Under the pieces are notes generated by a model. It was not told where the DNA came from, searched no databases, and saw nothing but the letters and a program-made list of their open reading frames with translations. 64,000 bases of DNA from Cylindrospermum sp. NIES-4074 (GTDB taxonomy: Bacteria; Cyanobacteriota; Cyanobacteriia; Cyanobacteriales; Nostocaceae): positions 156,014 through 220,013 of the forward strand of contig AP018272.1 in NCBI GenBank assembly GCA_003994795.1, given 5' to 3'. This document shows positions 18,701 to 27,689 of this stretch, piece by piece (the first letter of the stretch is position 1; each line of letters starts with the position of its first letter). The position numbers and the translations under genes are program-made.

Positions 18701-19393
18701 TTAAAACAGGGTAATTTGCGTAGAACTACTGCTTGATTTTGTGGCATCTGAGCTAGCAGTTTGAGTGCGGGTTGGAGTCTGGGAAGTGGACGATTTATTG
18801 GTTTTAACAGATTGAGCCTGAGAAGTGTGAGAAGTGTGGGGTTTATTACTGTTAGTAGCAGCTTGAGTCTGGACTATATTCCGGCGAATTTGGCGATTGG
18901 GAAAATCGGCTTTCAATTCCTTTAGTAGTTGAACAATTGCAGGTGGTAAATCACCGAGTTCTTCTTGATTGAGCATGGCAATTATAGGGAAATCGCCGTG
19001 ACTGCTGGCAGCAATCATTACAGGTCTATCTCCTGTTTGTTCTGTAGGTAGTAAAGTGATAACAATTTGAACTTTGCATTGCTCAAAAATGTATGGTTCT
19101 AGTTGATTTAGATTGTTGCTAGCAGATGTTTCTATGTCATCTTTATCTAACACATCAGATTCTGTTTCATCTTCGCTATCGCTGTTGTCATCTGTTACGG
19201 GTTGCAACAGTTGCAAAAAGTTAGGTTTGCCTGCGCTCCAGCGTTCCCTGTCAAATAGCAATCCTAAAGCTTGGAATTGTTCTTCAGCAGTGATTTTTTC
19301 CTGATGTTCTGTGTAGGATTTTAAGGTTTCAGATGTAACAGTCAGCTTGGCTTTCACAATTGCCTGTTCTAGTGTTAGCCATTTTGCGGTCAT
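18701..19393 (-). CDS. PRTRC system protein E-like
   Basis: A 230-residue protein tentatively called PRTRC protein E by gene order and layout. A conserved strand-rich stretch, CKVQIVITLLPTEQ then DRPVMIAASSHGD, and a helix LPPAIVQLLKELKADF are followed by a long Ser/Thr/Gln tail ending in QITLF. The N-terminal part (LTLEQAIVKAKLTVTSETLK) and an acidic linker (about 65-95) are extra. A disordered tail with a terminal hydrophobic LF motif resembles clamp- or partner-binding peptides. The gene is five bases upstream of the ubiquitin-like gene, so co-translation is likely. Confidence 0.6.
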   Translation of the reverse strand: MTAKWLTLEQAIVKAKLTVTSETLKSYTEHQEKITAEEQFQALGLLFDRERWSAGKPNFLQLLQPVTDDNSDSEDETESDVLDKDDIETSASNNLNQLEPYIFEQCKVQIVITLLPTEQTGDRPVMIAASSHGDFPIIAMLNQEELGDLPPAIVQLLKELKADFPNRQIRRNIVQTQAATNSNKPHTSHTSQAQSVKTNKSSTSQTPTRTQTASSDATKSSSSSTQITLF

Positions 19394-19433
19394 AGCTTTT
19401 TTAGCCTTGTTATAACGGTGTGCAAGGGTTAAT

Positions 19434-19465
19434 GGCGGTAGCCAGTAGCAAAAATGGCTACCGCC
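19434..19465. terminator. Perfect 10-bp stem-loop in the Gp157-PRTRC E spacer
   Basis: GGCGGTAGCC and GGCTACCGCC flank a 12-base loop. It lies 40 bases upstream of the protein E start on the minus strand and 100 bases after the Gp157-like stop. Without a clear T-run it may be an attenuator or a repeat element. A dispersed repeat tail shared with 12860-12882 follows at 19475-19497, and a second palindromic module at about 19529-19558. Confidence 0.45.
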
Positions 19466-19564
19466 ACGCTACGCGTTCCGCAGGAAAGTCTAAAACCCAA
19501 AATTGGTTGACCTTTTTTGAATTCCCCGTTCGCCTTTGGCGTCCCGTAGGGAAGGGGTTGACTG

Positions 19565-20143
19565 CTAAGGTAATAGTGAGTCTTTGAAGTCTTGAATTGC
19601 TGTTGCTGTCAAAGTATAGATAACTCGGCGTTTACGTTCAACATGAGTACCGTTTACAGGAATGCCTTTCTTCCAAGCCGCAATAATCGCTTTTTTGTCT
19701 GCTGAGTAGACAGTTTTTTCTCTGCGGTATTTTGGAGGCAATTGTTCTGCATCTACCAGCATTTCACAACTTGGTGGGTTTTCTCTAATTGTGATGCGAA
19801 GTGAATTACCAATCATTTGCTCAGGTAGAATTCCTGTAGCATTATGTTCTAAAATTGTTTCATCTAATTTCTGTCGCCAACTTTCTAGTCTTAAGAGTGC
19901 AGATTGATGCACGGCTTTGAGATGTTCTAGTCGTTGTTTAATAGCTGCTATTTCCGCATCTAGTTGCAATGCCAGTTCGGCTTGGATATCAACAGCTTCT
20001 TCCTGAACTTCCTGAGTTTCCCAGATAGCGGTGATGATAGCAGCTTCCTCTTCAGGATTTTGGCAATTGGTGAGTTGTTCCCAGAGATGAGCAGCAGTTT
20101 GTGATAGTCCTGCTAAGGACTGTTGAGCGAGTGCTATAGTCAT
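19565..20143 (-). CDS. Siphovirus Gp157 family protein
   Basis: A 192-residue protein of the Gp157 family known from Streptococcus thermophilus phages and common on plasmids. The N-terminal two thirds form a coiled coil (EEAVDIQAELALQLDAEIAA to RLESWRQKLDET). The C-terminal part has the family signature: IRENPPSCEMLVDAEQLPPKY, then DKKAIIAAWKKGIPVNGTHVE. The function is unsettled; it is often near recombination and single-strand-binding genes. I start at ATG 20143 with AGGTGG six bases upstream. The stop of the small upstream gene lies two bases before this ATG. It may lead the PRTRC transcript. Confidence 0.82.
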   Translation of the reverse strand: MTIALAQQSLAGLSQTAAHLWEQLTNCQNPEEEAAIITAIWETQEVQEEAVDIQAELALQLDAEIAAIKQRLEHLKAVHQSALLRLESWRQKLDETILEHNATGILPEQMIGNSLRITIRENPPSCEMLVDAEQLPPKYRREKTVYSADKKAIIAAWKKGIPVNGTHVERKRRVIYTLTATAIQDFKDSLLP

Positions 20144-20145
20144 GA

Positions 20146-20349
20146 TTACCACCTTGCACAAGTTTGATAGTAGTCATGTTCAGCTTCAATCTGTCTTAAG
20201 ATAGCTATCGTGCCTGAGTTTAAATTAGTCTTGAGGAATAAATTTGAAGTGACCTTTTGTGTAGGTTGAGGATTTTGATGAGGAAGAGCAATAAATTTAG
20301 GTTTCAGTGTTGTTACACTTTCTGTTATAGTTGCTGTTAGCTGTTGCAT
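20146..20349 (-). CDS. Small uncharacterised protein coupled to the Gp157-like gene
   Basis: A 67-residue frame whose TAA stop lies two bases before the Gp157-like start (TAATCATG), which supports a real gene in the same transcript. The product starts MQQLTATITESVTTLKPK and ends with a helical acidic-aromatic segment (AILRQIEAEHDYYQTCARW). No family is recognised. It would be the first gene of the minus-strand block. Confidence 0.5.
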   Translation of the reverse strand: MQQLTATITESVTTLKPKFIALPHQNPQPTQKVTSNLFLKTNLNSGTIAILRQIEAEHDYYQTCARW

Positions 20350-20493
20350 TATTTTGGTTGCGTAACGCCATCAATTTGAGCGCGATAGCGCATCTAGCTG
20401 TGTTGGTATTACACCAAAACTTTCTGACTGAGTTAATTTTGTGTCATCTGTTCGTTCTTTTGTCAATATCAAGCGTTAAAACTGGAAATTAAT

Positions 20494-20754
20494 ATGAAAC
20501 TGATCAAAAAATCTGAAAAACTCCTCCAAGAAACAAAAATAACAGAGGAAATAAAAGAGCCAAATCTGCAAACTGATACTATCGATTCTATTAATCTAGA
20601 AGAATGGACGGTTGAGGAACAGTCAAAACCAGGTACAGAGCATAGGGAACCTAACTATATACCGATGCGTGATAATCCTGTAGTCCTATCTGTTGGGAAG
20701 ACTGGATGGCAGATTTCTGATATTTGGAAGGACATTAGATTGGATAATTTTTAA
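20494..20754 (+). CDS. Small uncharacterised charged protein
   Basis: An 86-residue frame divergent from the Gp157 block. The first 50 residues are Lys/Glu-rich and probably disordered; the end (NPVVLSVGKTGWQISDIWKD) looks structured. A weak purine-rich stretch lies before the ATG. No family is recognised. Confidence 0.4.
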   Translation: MKLIKKSEKLLQETKITEEIKEPNLQTDTIDSINLEEWTVEEQSKPGTEHREPNYIPMRDNPVVLSVGKTGWQISDIWKDIRLDNF

Positions 20755-20989
20755 TTATTGTTTGATTCCATTGCCTGTTGATTGGTAAAATTTTCGGCTC
20801 TTCAGTACATAGGGCTTGCTGGGTAGCTTTGCTAAATTCTATAACCCTTATCTGGCAATGGTTTTAAGTAAAATTATTTATTTGACATCAATTTGGCATT
20901 AGAAATCATGAAAATCTTTATTTATAAGGCAACTAATATTTGGCATAACAGGTACTGAAGACCCGTAAAATTTTCCAGAAAGTGTGGTT

Positions 20990-21613
20990 ATGTCTACTGG
21001 TTATTATCCAATTATTCTTTATCCACCCTTAGTGAGACATTTATACACCAACGATTCTACAAGTCGGGAATGTTTGAGAGCTTCCCTCAAAGGATGCGTT
21101 GCATTACCAGATGGGAATGGTACAGCCAAGCAAGGTGTGAGTGAAAAGGAGTTTTTACGGCATTTACTGTCGGCTTTTCCCGGAAATCTTATCTGTCAAG
21201 CGGTTGAGTTTGAAATTCCAGGTTATCCTCTACGCTACTCGGCTGATTTTATCCTTTACCATCGGTCATCTGGGTTAGCTTTGGATATTGAGATTGATGA
21301 ACCTTACACTGGAGACACAGGGAAGCCTCACCACTGTGTTGATGTGGATGAGGATAAAATCCGTAACCGCTTTTTCTTAGAACGCAATTGGGGTGTAGTC
21401 AGGTTTGCAGAAGTTCAGGTGGTGCGTCATCCTTGGAGTTGTTGTAAGGCGGTTGCTCAAATGATTGCTCGGTTGACGGGAGATGATACCATCCTAATGG
21501 TACTTCAGAGATTGGCTGATGTACCTTTGCAGAAACAGTGGACAAGGCGTGAGGCTAGGCTGATGGCTAAAAACAATTATCGTCAGTCTTATTTGCCAAA
21601 AATGGGAAGGTAA
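20990..21613 (+). CDS. PD-(D/E)XK nuclease-like protein
   Basis: A 207-residue protein with a restriction-endonuclease-like core. LRYSADFILYHRSSG then LALDIEIDEPYTG gives Asp, and Glu-x-Asp on adjacent strands, and DKIRNRFFLERNWGVVRFAEVQV matches the helix and strand that follow in Vsr/DUF559-like domains. It may cut or process DNA of mobile elements, or may be an inactive recognition domain, since the usual E-x-K is E-I-D here. It is divergent from the primase gene. ATG 20990 is chosen over a GTG six bases upstream. Confidence 0.55.
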   Translation: MSTGYYPIILYPPLVRHLYTNDSTSRECLRASLKGCVALPDGNGTAKQGVSEKEFLRHLLSAFPGNLICQAVEFEIPGYPLRYSADFILYHRSSGLALDIEIDEPYTGDTGKPHHCVDVDEDKIRNRFFLERNWGVVRFAEVQVVRHPWSCCKAVAQMIARLTGDDTILMVLQRLADVPLQKQWTRREARLMAKNNYRQSYLPKMGR

Positions 21614-21867
21614 AACCAGAGATAGTACCTTCAAAATTTATCTTTAATACTCATGATGAATGCTTTCTGATTGAATTGCTAATTGTCTTTTGTGCAAGTT
21701 GAATCCCAGCAAAATTAAATCTACCATTTAGCAATTCATAATTTTTTTATTTCTATCATTTACTTTTTTCAAGTTATCTTTTCTAGATAACTGCTAAAGT
21801 ACACAATAATGTTAATAATAAACATTATATTCACATTTTAACGTTAGATAAAAACTGATAAATATAG

Positions 21868-21886
21868 TCTCCCCATAATGGGGAGA
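21868..21886. terminator. Hairpin between convergent nuclease-like and primase genes
   Basis: A perfect 7-bp stem, TCTCCCC then ATAAT then GGGGAGA, lies 15 bases past the primase stop on the minus strand. The sequence after it on that strand is T/A-rich (ACTATATTTATC), compatible with intrinsic termination. The rest of 21614-21900 is A+T-rich with no gene. Confidence 0.6.
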
Positions 21887-21900
21887 TAATTGTAAAAAGG

Positions 21901-23256
21901 TTACATCAACTCCGTCAAACTTGCTTTAACTAATTTCCGGGATTTTCTTACGCACTGCTTTTTTCTGTTGCGTTGTAACTTCCACTCACGAATACTCGTG
22001 ACAATTGAGCCAAAATTCCGACTGGCAAAGGCTGTTGTTTTATTCGCACTCTCCCAAATGGTATCTGACTCTGTTACATCTAGAGGTGGTGTACAGCGAT
22101 CGCAATATCGGTCAAATAGTTGGCGTGGGTTGGGATGATAAGCGATTCGGTGTCTAGTGAGTAAATTAGATGTACCCAGTAGGTTACGAGCTAATTTGTA
22201 GCCAGCATTGTTTCTGTTCCCCTCAAATTCTCCACGAGTGAGAAGAGTGCGATCGCTATTTGTTAAACAAATGGACAAAGGAATAGACACTCCGCTAGCG
22301 CGTAGCTGTTTAAGAGATGAGCGATTGTCTCTGGTTGCAGCCTTTGTTACTATCCCTCGTCGGCAATGTAAGGTTGAGCGAGGTGCAATCACAGAAGGTT
22401 GCAGTAGCACTGTTTGTGGGTTGGTATCTTCTCCACTTTTCGCCTGGTGGAGAAGTTGCACCCACTTGCGCCAACGTTGCTCAGAAAGTTCGTAGGGAAA
22501 TAAACCTGTAGAATCAAATGCGGTTTCTAGTTCTTCCATGCTGTATTGACAGTTTGACCATTGCTCTAAGGTGATGGGGATGGTTGCACTCAACACTCCA
22601 TCTATCACCCGTCTGCGAACCATGCCTGGTAATCTCATAGAACGAGCTAAGTTACAAATAGCTGGGTCTGCATTTTGGATAATTGTCAGTTTCCGGTTAA
22701 GGCACAGCCATTCAGCAGGATTCAAGGAATGGCTGCATCTAAAGTAAACGTGCAGGGATTTCCCACCTGTGTAAACTACGGCAGCGGGTTCCAAGTTGAT
22801 TTCATCCTTGAGCCTGTTTACAGCTTGTCGCTGTTCAGTCAGTGCCAAATCATCAATTTCGTAGAACAAACATTGGCATTGACTGACGTGATGATTGCTG
22901 ATTCCCTTGTCAGGTTGGTTGGGATAAAAGCTGACTGTAGCACCAAGATATGACATTTTAAACGCCAATGCCCAACCATCAGCATAGCGTTTAGGTGTCA
23001 GCCGCCAGCAGGTGTTACCTTGTTTGTCGCGTCCGCCATAAGTGCAGCAGTAGAGTTGGAATCCTTGCTGAGTGATTTTACCGCAGAGAATGTAGTGGGA
23101 GTAAATAAGTTGACTATTGCGCCAGTAGTGATGCCAATTTTCGGGTATCAGTTCTGTGGGTAAGTTCCAAGAAATTCTGAGCCAAATTTTGGTTCCGGTG
23201 GTAAAGCCTATTTGTCTCAAGAATTTAATTGTTGTTTGTCTGAGATTTAAGGTCAT
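21901..23256 (-). CDS. Archaeo-eukaryotic-type primase/replication protein
   Basis: A 451-residue protein of the AEP superfamily, probably the replication initiator or primase of this replicon. About residues 130-215 (numbered from a GTG three codons upstream) carry the metal-binding LFYEIDDL, then VVYTGGKSLHVYF, which is the classical GG-K-x-H nucleotide-binding turn, and ARSMRLPG. The C-terminal part (GNRNNAGYKLARNLLG then FDRYCDRCTPPL) is like the PriCT helical domain that follows plasmid primases. The final 40 residues are strongly basic. No helicase domain is fused. I prefer ATG 23256. An origin may lie in the A+T-rich DNA on either side. Confidence 0.75.
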   Translation of the reverse strand: MTLNLRQTTIKFLRQIGFTTGTKIWLRISWNLPTELIPENWHHYWRNSQLIYSHYILCGKITQQGFQLYCCTYGGRDKQGNTCWRLTPKRYADGWALAFKMSYLGATVSFYPNQPDKGISNHHVSQCQCLFYEIDDLALTEQRQAVNRLKDEINLEPAAVVYTGGKSLHVYFRCSHSLNPAEWLCLNRKLTIIQNADPAICNLARSMRLPGMVRRRVIDGVLSATIPITLEQWSNCQYSMEELETAFDSTGLFPYELSEQRWRKWVQLLHQAKSGEDTNPQTVLLQPSVIAPRSTLHCRRGIVTKAATRDNRSSLKQLRASGVSIPLSICLTNSDRTLLTRGEFEGNRNNAGYKLARNLLGTSNLLTRHRIAYHPNPRQLFDRYCDRCTPPLDVTESDTIWESANKTTAFASRNFGSIVTSIREWKLQRNRKKQCVRKSRKLVKASLTELM

Positions 23257-23423
23257 GACAATCACACTTTGAGAGAAAACCTTCTCTCTCAGTGGCGTTA
23301 GCTGCTTAGAAACACATCTTTTCGTAGGAAAGTAACAAATGAATAATTTAGAAGGGGTTTCCTTTCTGCCGACCTCAACATTTATGATTTTTGAGAGAAG
23401 TCTAGTAGCTTTAGCCGTTATTC

Positions 23424-24959
23424 ATGAGCAACACAGAAGTAATCGTAATTGGTAGTGGTATTGGCGGTTTAAGCTGTGCCGCACTCTTGGCACGCTATGG
23501 AATTGATGTCACAGTAGTAGAAAGCCACTCTATTGCCGGTGGTGCGGCTCATGCTTTTGAACGCAACGGTTACAAGTTTGATTCTGGCCCCTCTTTATAT
23601 TCTGGTTTATCCTATACTCCTTCCCCTAATCCCTTACGCCAAGTTTTAGATGCGATTGGGGAAAATTTACCCTGCGTTCATTACGATACTTGGGGTTGTT
23701 ATCTGCCAGAAGGAAACTTTGATGCTCAAGTTGGTGCTGACCAGTTTTGTGAAGTGCTGCAAAAGCTGCGAGGAGATAAAGCCGTAGCAGAATGGCGCAA
23801 ACTACAGGAAATTATGACACCTTTGGGTAAGAGTGCGATCGCTCTCCCACCCTCTGCCCTGCGCTACGATTTAGGTGCGGTGTTAACTGTGGGTAAGTTT
23901 GCCCCGGCTTTACTGCAACAGGCCGCTAACGTCATTAAATTAACAGGGCCTTTCTCCCGCATCATGGATGGTGTAATTACAGACCCATTTATTCGCAACT
24001 GGTTAGATTTACTTTGCTTCCTATTATCTGGACTACCAGCAGATGGGACAATTGCCGCAGAAGTTGCTTTCATGTTTGCAGACTGGTATCGTCCTAATGT
24101 CCAGTTAGATTATCCCATTGGTGGAAGTGGTGCATTGGTTGATGCACTGGTACGGGGGTTGACTAAACATGATGGTCAGTTAGTTTTGAATGCTCATGTC
24201 AAGCAAGTTTTAGTGGAAAATAACCGCGCTGTGGGAGTACGACTGCGAGGTGGTAAAGAAATCCGAGCCAGTAAAGCCGTTGTTTCTAATGCTTCTGTTT
24301 GGGATACTCTCAAACTAATTCCCGAAGGTGCTGTCCCCAAACGGTATGTGGAAAAGCAACAAGCAATACCTGAATGTGATAGTTTCATGCATCTGCATTT
24401 AGGTATAGATGCAACAGGATTGCCTAAAAATCTGGGTATTCACTACATTGTAGTTAACGATTGGGACAAAGGCATAACTGCACCGCAAAATGTGGTACTT
24501 ATATCTATTCCCTCAGTTCTCGACCCATCCTTAGCACCAGCAGGTAAGCACGTGATTCACGTTTATACTCCTGGTAATGAACCTTATGCTATTTGGCAAG
24601 GAAAGGAACGCAATAGCGAAGAATATGCGTTGTTAAAACAAGAACGTGCGGAAGTGATGTGGCAAGCTTTGGAAAGAATTATTCCTGATATTCGTTCTCG
24701 TTGCGAAGTAAGTTTGGTAGGTACTCCCCTCACTCACGCTCGATTTTTGCGTCGTCATCGTGGTAGTTACGGGCCAGCTATAGCGGCAGGTACAGGTTTA
24801 TTTCCTGGTGGTACTACACCTCTATCGGGATTGTTGTGTTGTGGAGATTCGACTTTTCCGGGGATTGGGTTGCCGGCTGTGGCTGCTAGTGGGATGATGG
24901 TTGCGAATACTATTGCGCCTGTGCAGCAGCATTTACAATTACTCAATGATATTCTCTAG
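23424..24959 (+). CDS. FAD-dependent oxidoreductase, phytoene desaturase/carotenoid isomerase superfamily
   Basis: A 511-residue flavoprotein. The N-terminal dinucleotide fold is VIVIGSGIGGLSCAALLARY followed by Glu in VTVVESHSIAGG, and GYKFDSGPSLY fits the CrtI/CrtISO/retinol-saturase group. The C-terminal FAD-binding part ends with LLCCGDSTFPGIGLPAVAASG, which is typical. It probably desaturates, isomerises or otherwise oxidises a polyene or isoprenoid substrate at the membrane; the exact substrate cannot be told. No carotenoid gene neighbours it, and the next gene is a toxin-antitoxin pair on the other strand. Confidence 0.85.
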   Translation: MSNTEVIVIGSGIGGLSCAALLARYGIDVTVVESHSIAGGAAHAFERNGYKFDSGPSLYSGLSYTPSPNPLRQVLDAIGENLPCVHYDTWGCYLPEGNFDAQVGADQFCEVLQKLRGDKAVAEWRKLQEIMTPLGKSAIALPPSALRYDLGAVLTVGKFAPALLQQAANVIKLTGPFSRIMDGVITDPFIRNWLDLLCFLLSGLPADGTIAAEVAFMFADWYRPNVQLDYPIGGSGALVDALVRGLTKHDGQLVLNAHVKQVLVENNRAVGVRLRGGKEIRASKAVVSNASVWDTLKLIPEGAVPKRYVEKQQAIPECDSFMHLHLGIDATGLPKNLGIHYIVVNDWDKGITAPQNVVLISIPSVLDPSLAPAGKHVIHVYTPGNEPYAIWQGKERNSEEYALLKQERAEVMWQALERIIPDIRSRCEVSLVGTPLTHARFLRRHRGSYGPAIAAGTGLFPGGTTPLSGLLCCGDSTFPGIGLPAVAASGMMVANTIAPVQQHLQLLNDIL

Positions 24960-25003
24960 TAGCGATCGCATATAATGCCCATATACGAAAATATAATCAG
25001 CTT

Positions 25004-25384
25004 TTATCGTGTATAAGGTTGTGCTATAGTAAGGCTAAGTATAACCCTGTAATGCTTGACGTTGAAAGTACATAGGGTAGCCCCTCTACCGACAGCACAA
25101 GCACCAATCAAAGCATCAAGTAACCCTAAATTATCTGATAGGTGATAGGTGGTGAAATTGGATAGAGCAAATGCACAATCAATTTCAGTAGGCCAAATTA
25201 CAGGTAGGGGAGCAACGAGCTTGTGAGTATCCCGGAGTCGTTGGGTATTTTGAGCATTTTGAATGATTTCCATAACCACCAGTCCAGGAACGCTAGGTAT
25301 TTCTAAAAGACTGGCAAACCAAGTAATTGCAGGAGCGTGACCGCGCTGAATGTCAATCAGAATATCTGTATCCAATAAGTACAT
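25004..25384 (-). CDS. PIN-domain toxin, VapC-like
   Basis: A 126-residue PIN-domain protein, the RNase toxin of type II toxin-antitoxin systems. Acidic residues expected for the metal site are present: Asp5 and Asp7 in LLDTDILID, Glu39 in LVVMEIIQ and Asp90 in NLGLLDALIG. TFNVKHY replaces the usual T-x-N-x-x-H/D-F end with Asn at 108. It starts nine bases after the antitoxin stop. PIN toxins usually cut tRNA or rRNA; the target here is unknown. The pair probably stabilises the replicon. Confidence 0.88.
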   Translation of the reverse strand: MYLLDTDILIDIQRGHAPAITWFASLLEIPSVPGLVVMEIIQNAQNTQRLRDTHKLVAPLPVIWPTEIDCAFALSNFTTYHLSDNLGLLDALIGACAVGRGATLCTFNVKHYRVILSLTIAQPYTR

Positions 25385-25393
25385 TAAATTTAT

Positions 25394-25654
25394 TTATGCT
25401 CGCTCCCTTGTTTCAGCCTGATGACGTAACTCACGAGAGTATACTTGACTAACAGTAATATCAGGAAGTGAATTGATTACACCTTCATTTTCCCAATATT
25501 TAACAAGTTCTGCTCCAGTTTTGGGGAGATTATCTGCAATTTTTCTTGTAAATAAAATACGTAAAATATATTCGGATAACGGTACATTGAGTTGAGAAGC
25601 TTCGGTGTGAAGTTCTTTTTCTAGTTCTGGTGGTAGGTTCAGGTTAATACTCAT
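25394..25654 (-). CDS. Antitoxin of the VapC-like pair
   Basis: An 86-residue protein directly upstream of the PIN toxin. MSINLNLPPELEKELHTEAS and PLSEYILRILF form a ribbon-helix-helix DNA-binding part; the rest, including GAELVKYWENEGV, is the toxin-binding tail. It should repress its own promoter together with the toxin. Confidence 0.82.
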   Translation of the reverse strand: MSINLNLPPELEKELHTEASQLNVPLSEYILRILFTRKIADNLPKTGAELVKYWENEGVINSLPDITVSQVYSRELRHQAETRERA

Positions 25655-25840
25655 ATTGCTCTTTTGTTTAGTAGTGTTTTGATACGGGTTTACCTGATGC
25701 TTATCGTCAGACTATGATTGATTTTAGGATAGGATAAAAAAACTGGTTGAAAAATGGCGATCGCATTGAGTTAGCCTTTGAGAACTCATCGAGACAGCAT
25801 CAGTCTATTATCTGTAGAAACACAGTTTTATACTCCTCGT

Positions 25841-27193
25841 TTACTGCAACAAGCTTTGTGAAAATTCATTCAAAAGATTCTCAAAAATTTTTGAGATAGA
25901 TAACTTAAACTCTATGTCACTACAGTTTCTACCAGTAAATCTTTGAGCTAAGGTTGCAAACCCATGATCTGACATTTTGGACAAAAGTTTATCCAAGTCT
26001 ATTGATTGTTCTGAAACCTTACTCAGATTTGTAAAGAATTCTAGAAAAGCTTCTCTATATTTCTCTAAGAGATTTTCATCAACTTCTACACCTGTTTGAT
26101 TGACTTCCTCAATCGTTTTTAGGAGCTTGGCTGTCAGGGAATCCGTCGGGTAGCAAGTAGTTGTAAGCCATAAAATTTCATTCTGAAAAAATTGATAAGT
26201 CTTAGTTGGAGATGCGAAATACTGAATACCAATAATAGGTAGAAAAAATTTTTGTGAGTTTATTTCTACTGAAATTGCACGAGGAGGTTTTCCAGAACCA
26301 TTTGTTTCCTCAAAAATATATAAAATCTTATCTGGACCGGAATAGTCTTTGGCTATTACAACTGATCTTTTAACACGATCCAGAATTGTCACAACTCCAA
26401 TCACCATTCGCAAATAGGAACACCAGTAGATTTCTACTGAATTATGCTTAACTCCTAATCCCAATAATGTCACAGCTTGGTCAGCTAAAGATAAATGCTG
26501 TTCAGCTTGTACTGCAAATAGCCGCCAATCACTCTCATTGTATCGGGCAAATTGGCGAACTTGCTTAGTTTTCTCATGGTAAATCCAATCAGGCATGAAA
26601 AAGCCTAAACATTTTAATATTGTATGTGCTGCTGAACGGTACTGATCTCGCAAATCCAGGTTTGCCAAACCATCTTGTGGTTGTGCGTCTTCTGATTGAA
26701 ACTTTGCTTCTCTAATTATCTTCCGCAGATAGTCTCGTTCTTCTTGTTTTAAAGGTCTTTCTAACCATGATTCAGCACCAGAACCTTCTAACCACCGTTT
26801 GGCCTCTCCTCGTGAATTAAAGGAAATCTTTAGTATGATGCGTCCATCAGGTTGAATTTCTTCCTTAACTAACGGCTTCTTTAGTTTTAGTTTTGCCCCT
26901 GCATCGAGAAAATATTTTCCTTCTAATTCGATAATAGGTATTGACTTATGACGCTTGCCTTTAAAAGACCAAGCATTCATCACCGCATTTGTGTATATTA
27001 AAAATGCTTTATCAACTCTTTTTCCAAAGTTTTCATTACAATCATCACAAATTATTTGTCCTGTTTGATGAGAACCACCCCAAGAAGCATTGAATATATG
27101 TTCTTGTTTTGATGCCGGAAGTAAACAGAAACAATAAAAGCATGATTTTAATTCGGACACTCTTACACGCATTTCTTCATAGGACTTAAACAT
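25841..27193 (-). CDS. HNH-type endonuclease-domain protein
   Basis: A 450-residue protein. The first 65 residues form an HNH/treble-clef module: CFYC (Cys18 and Cys21), EHIFNASWGG with Glu31-His32, ICDDCN (Cys49 and Cys52, Asn53) and GKRVD. The remaining 380 residues have no recognised domain and contain a KR-rich middle and a helical C-terminus. Large proteins with an N-terminal HNH_5-like module often belong to anti-phage or mobile-element systems. It is a single gene directly downstream of the decayed HicBA locus, and the sequence before its ATG is the remnant of hicA. Confidence 0.72.
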   Translation of the reverse strand: MFKSYEEMRVRVSELKSCFYCFCLLPASKQEHIFNASWGGSHQTGQIICDDCNENFGKRVDKAFLIYTNAVMNAWSFKGKRHKSIPIIELEGKYFLDAGAKLKLKKPLVKEEIQPDGRIILKISFNSRGEAKRWLEGSGAESWLERPLKQEERDYLRKIIREAKFQSEDAQPQDGLANLDLRDQYRSAAHTILKCLGFFMPDWIYHEKTKQVRQFARYNESDWRLFAVQAEQHLSLADQAVTLLGLGVKHNSVEIYWCSYLRMVIGVVTILDRVKRSVVIAKDYSGPDKILYIFEETNGSGKPPRAISVEINSQKFFLPIIGIQYFASPTKTYQFFQNEILWLTTTCYPTDSLTAKLLKTIEEVNQTGVEVDENLLEKYREAFLEFFTNLSKVSEQSIDLDKLLSKMSDHGFATLAQRFTGRNCSDIEFKLSISKIFENLLNEFSQSLLQ

Positions 27194-27244
27194 AGGGATA
27201 TAACATAGTATTTAAACAAGTGTAACAAGAAATAGTCTTGAACT

Positions 27245-27395
27245 CTATTTTTAGAACGCGGCTACTCCAGTCAGGAATTGCTTTTGCTTGCTAAGTAATT
27301 GAATTAAACCATTTCCTGTGTGAACCTCCATCACGTCTAGGAATTTCTTCACATCTAAGCCTAGATAATTTCTTAGCAACTTCTCTATAGTTCAT
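27245..27395 (-). pseudogene. hicA: HicA toxin remnant
   Basis: From ATG 27395 the frame reads MNYREVAKKLSRLRCEEI, then PRRDGGSHRKWFNSIT and a TAG at 27291-27293. The characteristic HicA segment GGSHRKW is intact, with its catalytic His. After the stop the same frame continues QAKAIPDWSSRVLKI, which matches the usual HicA continuation (x-PDWGSxDLK), and then similarity ends. So the toxin has a premature stop and a lost C-terminus. It starts inside the ancestral end of hicB. Confidence 0.75.
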
Positions 27396-27636
27396 CTGAT
27401 GGATAAACTGTTTCTATCAAATCTGGTGAATTTTGGTCTACAGATTGTGGGTTTTAACGAAGTTCTTTGCCTAAATTTTCATAAATTTCTATAACTGCTT
27501 CAAAGGCATCTTTAACATTTGCTAAAACTTCATCCATAGAATTACCTTCAGTGATCAATTCTGGCAAGAGTGGAGAAGTTAGAGTGAACCCTCCTTCTGG
27601 TTGAGGTGTAAGCAATAGTGGGATTTTGTAAAACAT
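27385..27636 (-). pseudogene. hicB: HicB antitoxin with premature stop
   Basis: MFYKIPLLLTPQPEGGFTLT and LPELITEGNSMDEVLANVKD are typical of HicB's partial RNase-H-like fold. The frame now ends at ENLGKELR with TAA at 27454. Reading through gives NPQSVDQNSPDLIETV and a stop at 27385-27387, overlapping the hicA start, which looks like the ancestral end. The shortened 60-residue protein may still fold. With hicA broken, the pair has no toxin function. A separate small 60-residue product remains possible. Confidence 0.75.
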
Positions 27637-27689
27637 ATTGTGTGGTATATTTTGAGCCTATTCTATTTTAATCTAGGTTAAATTGGGCA

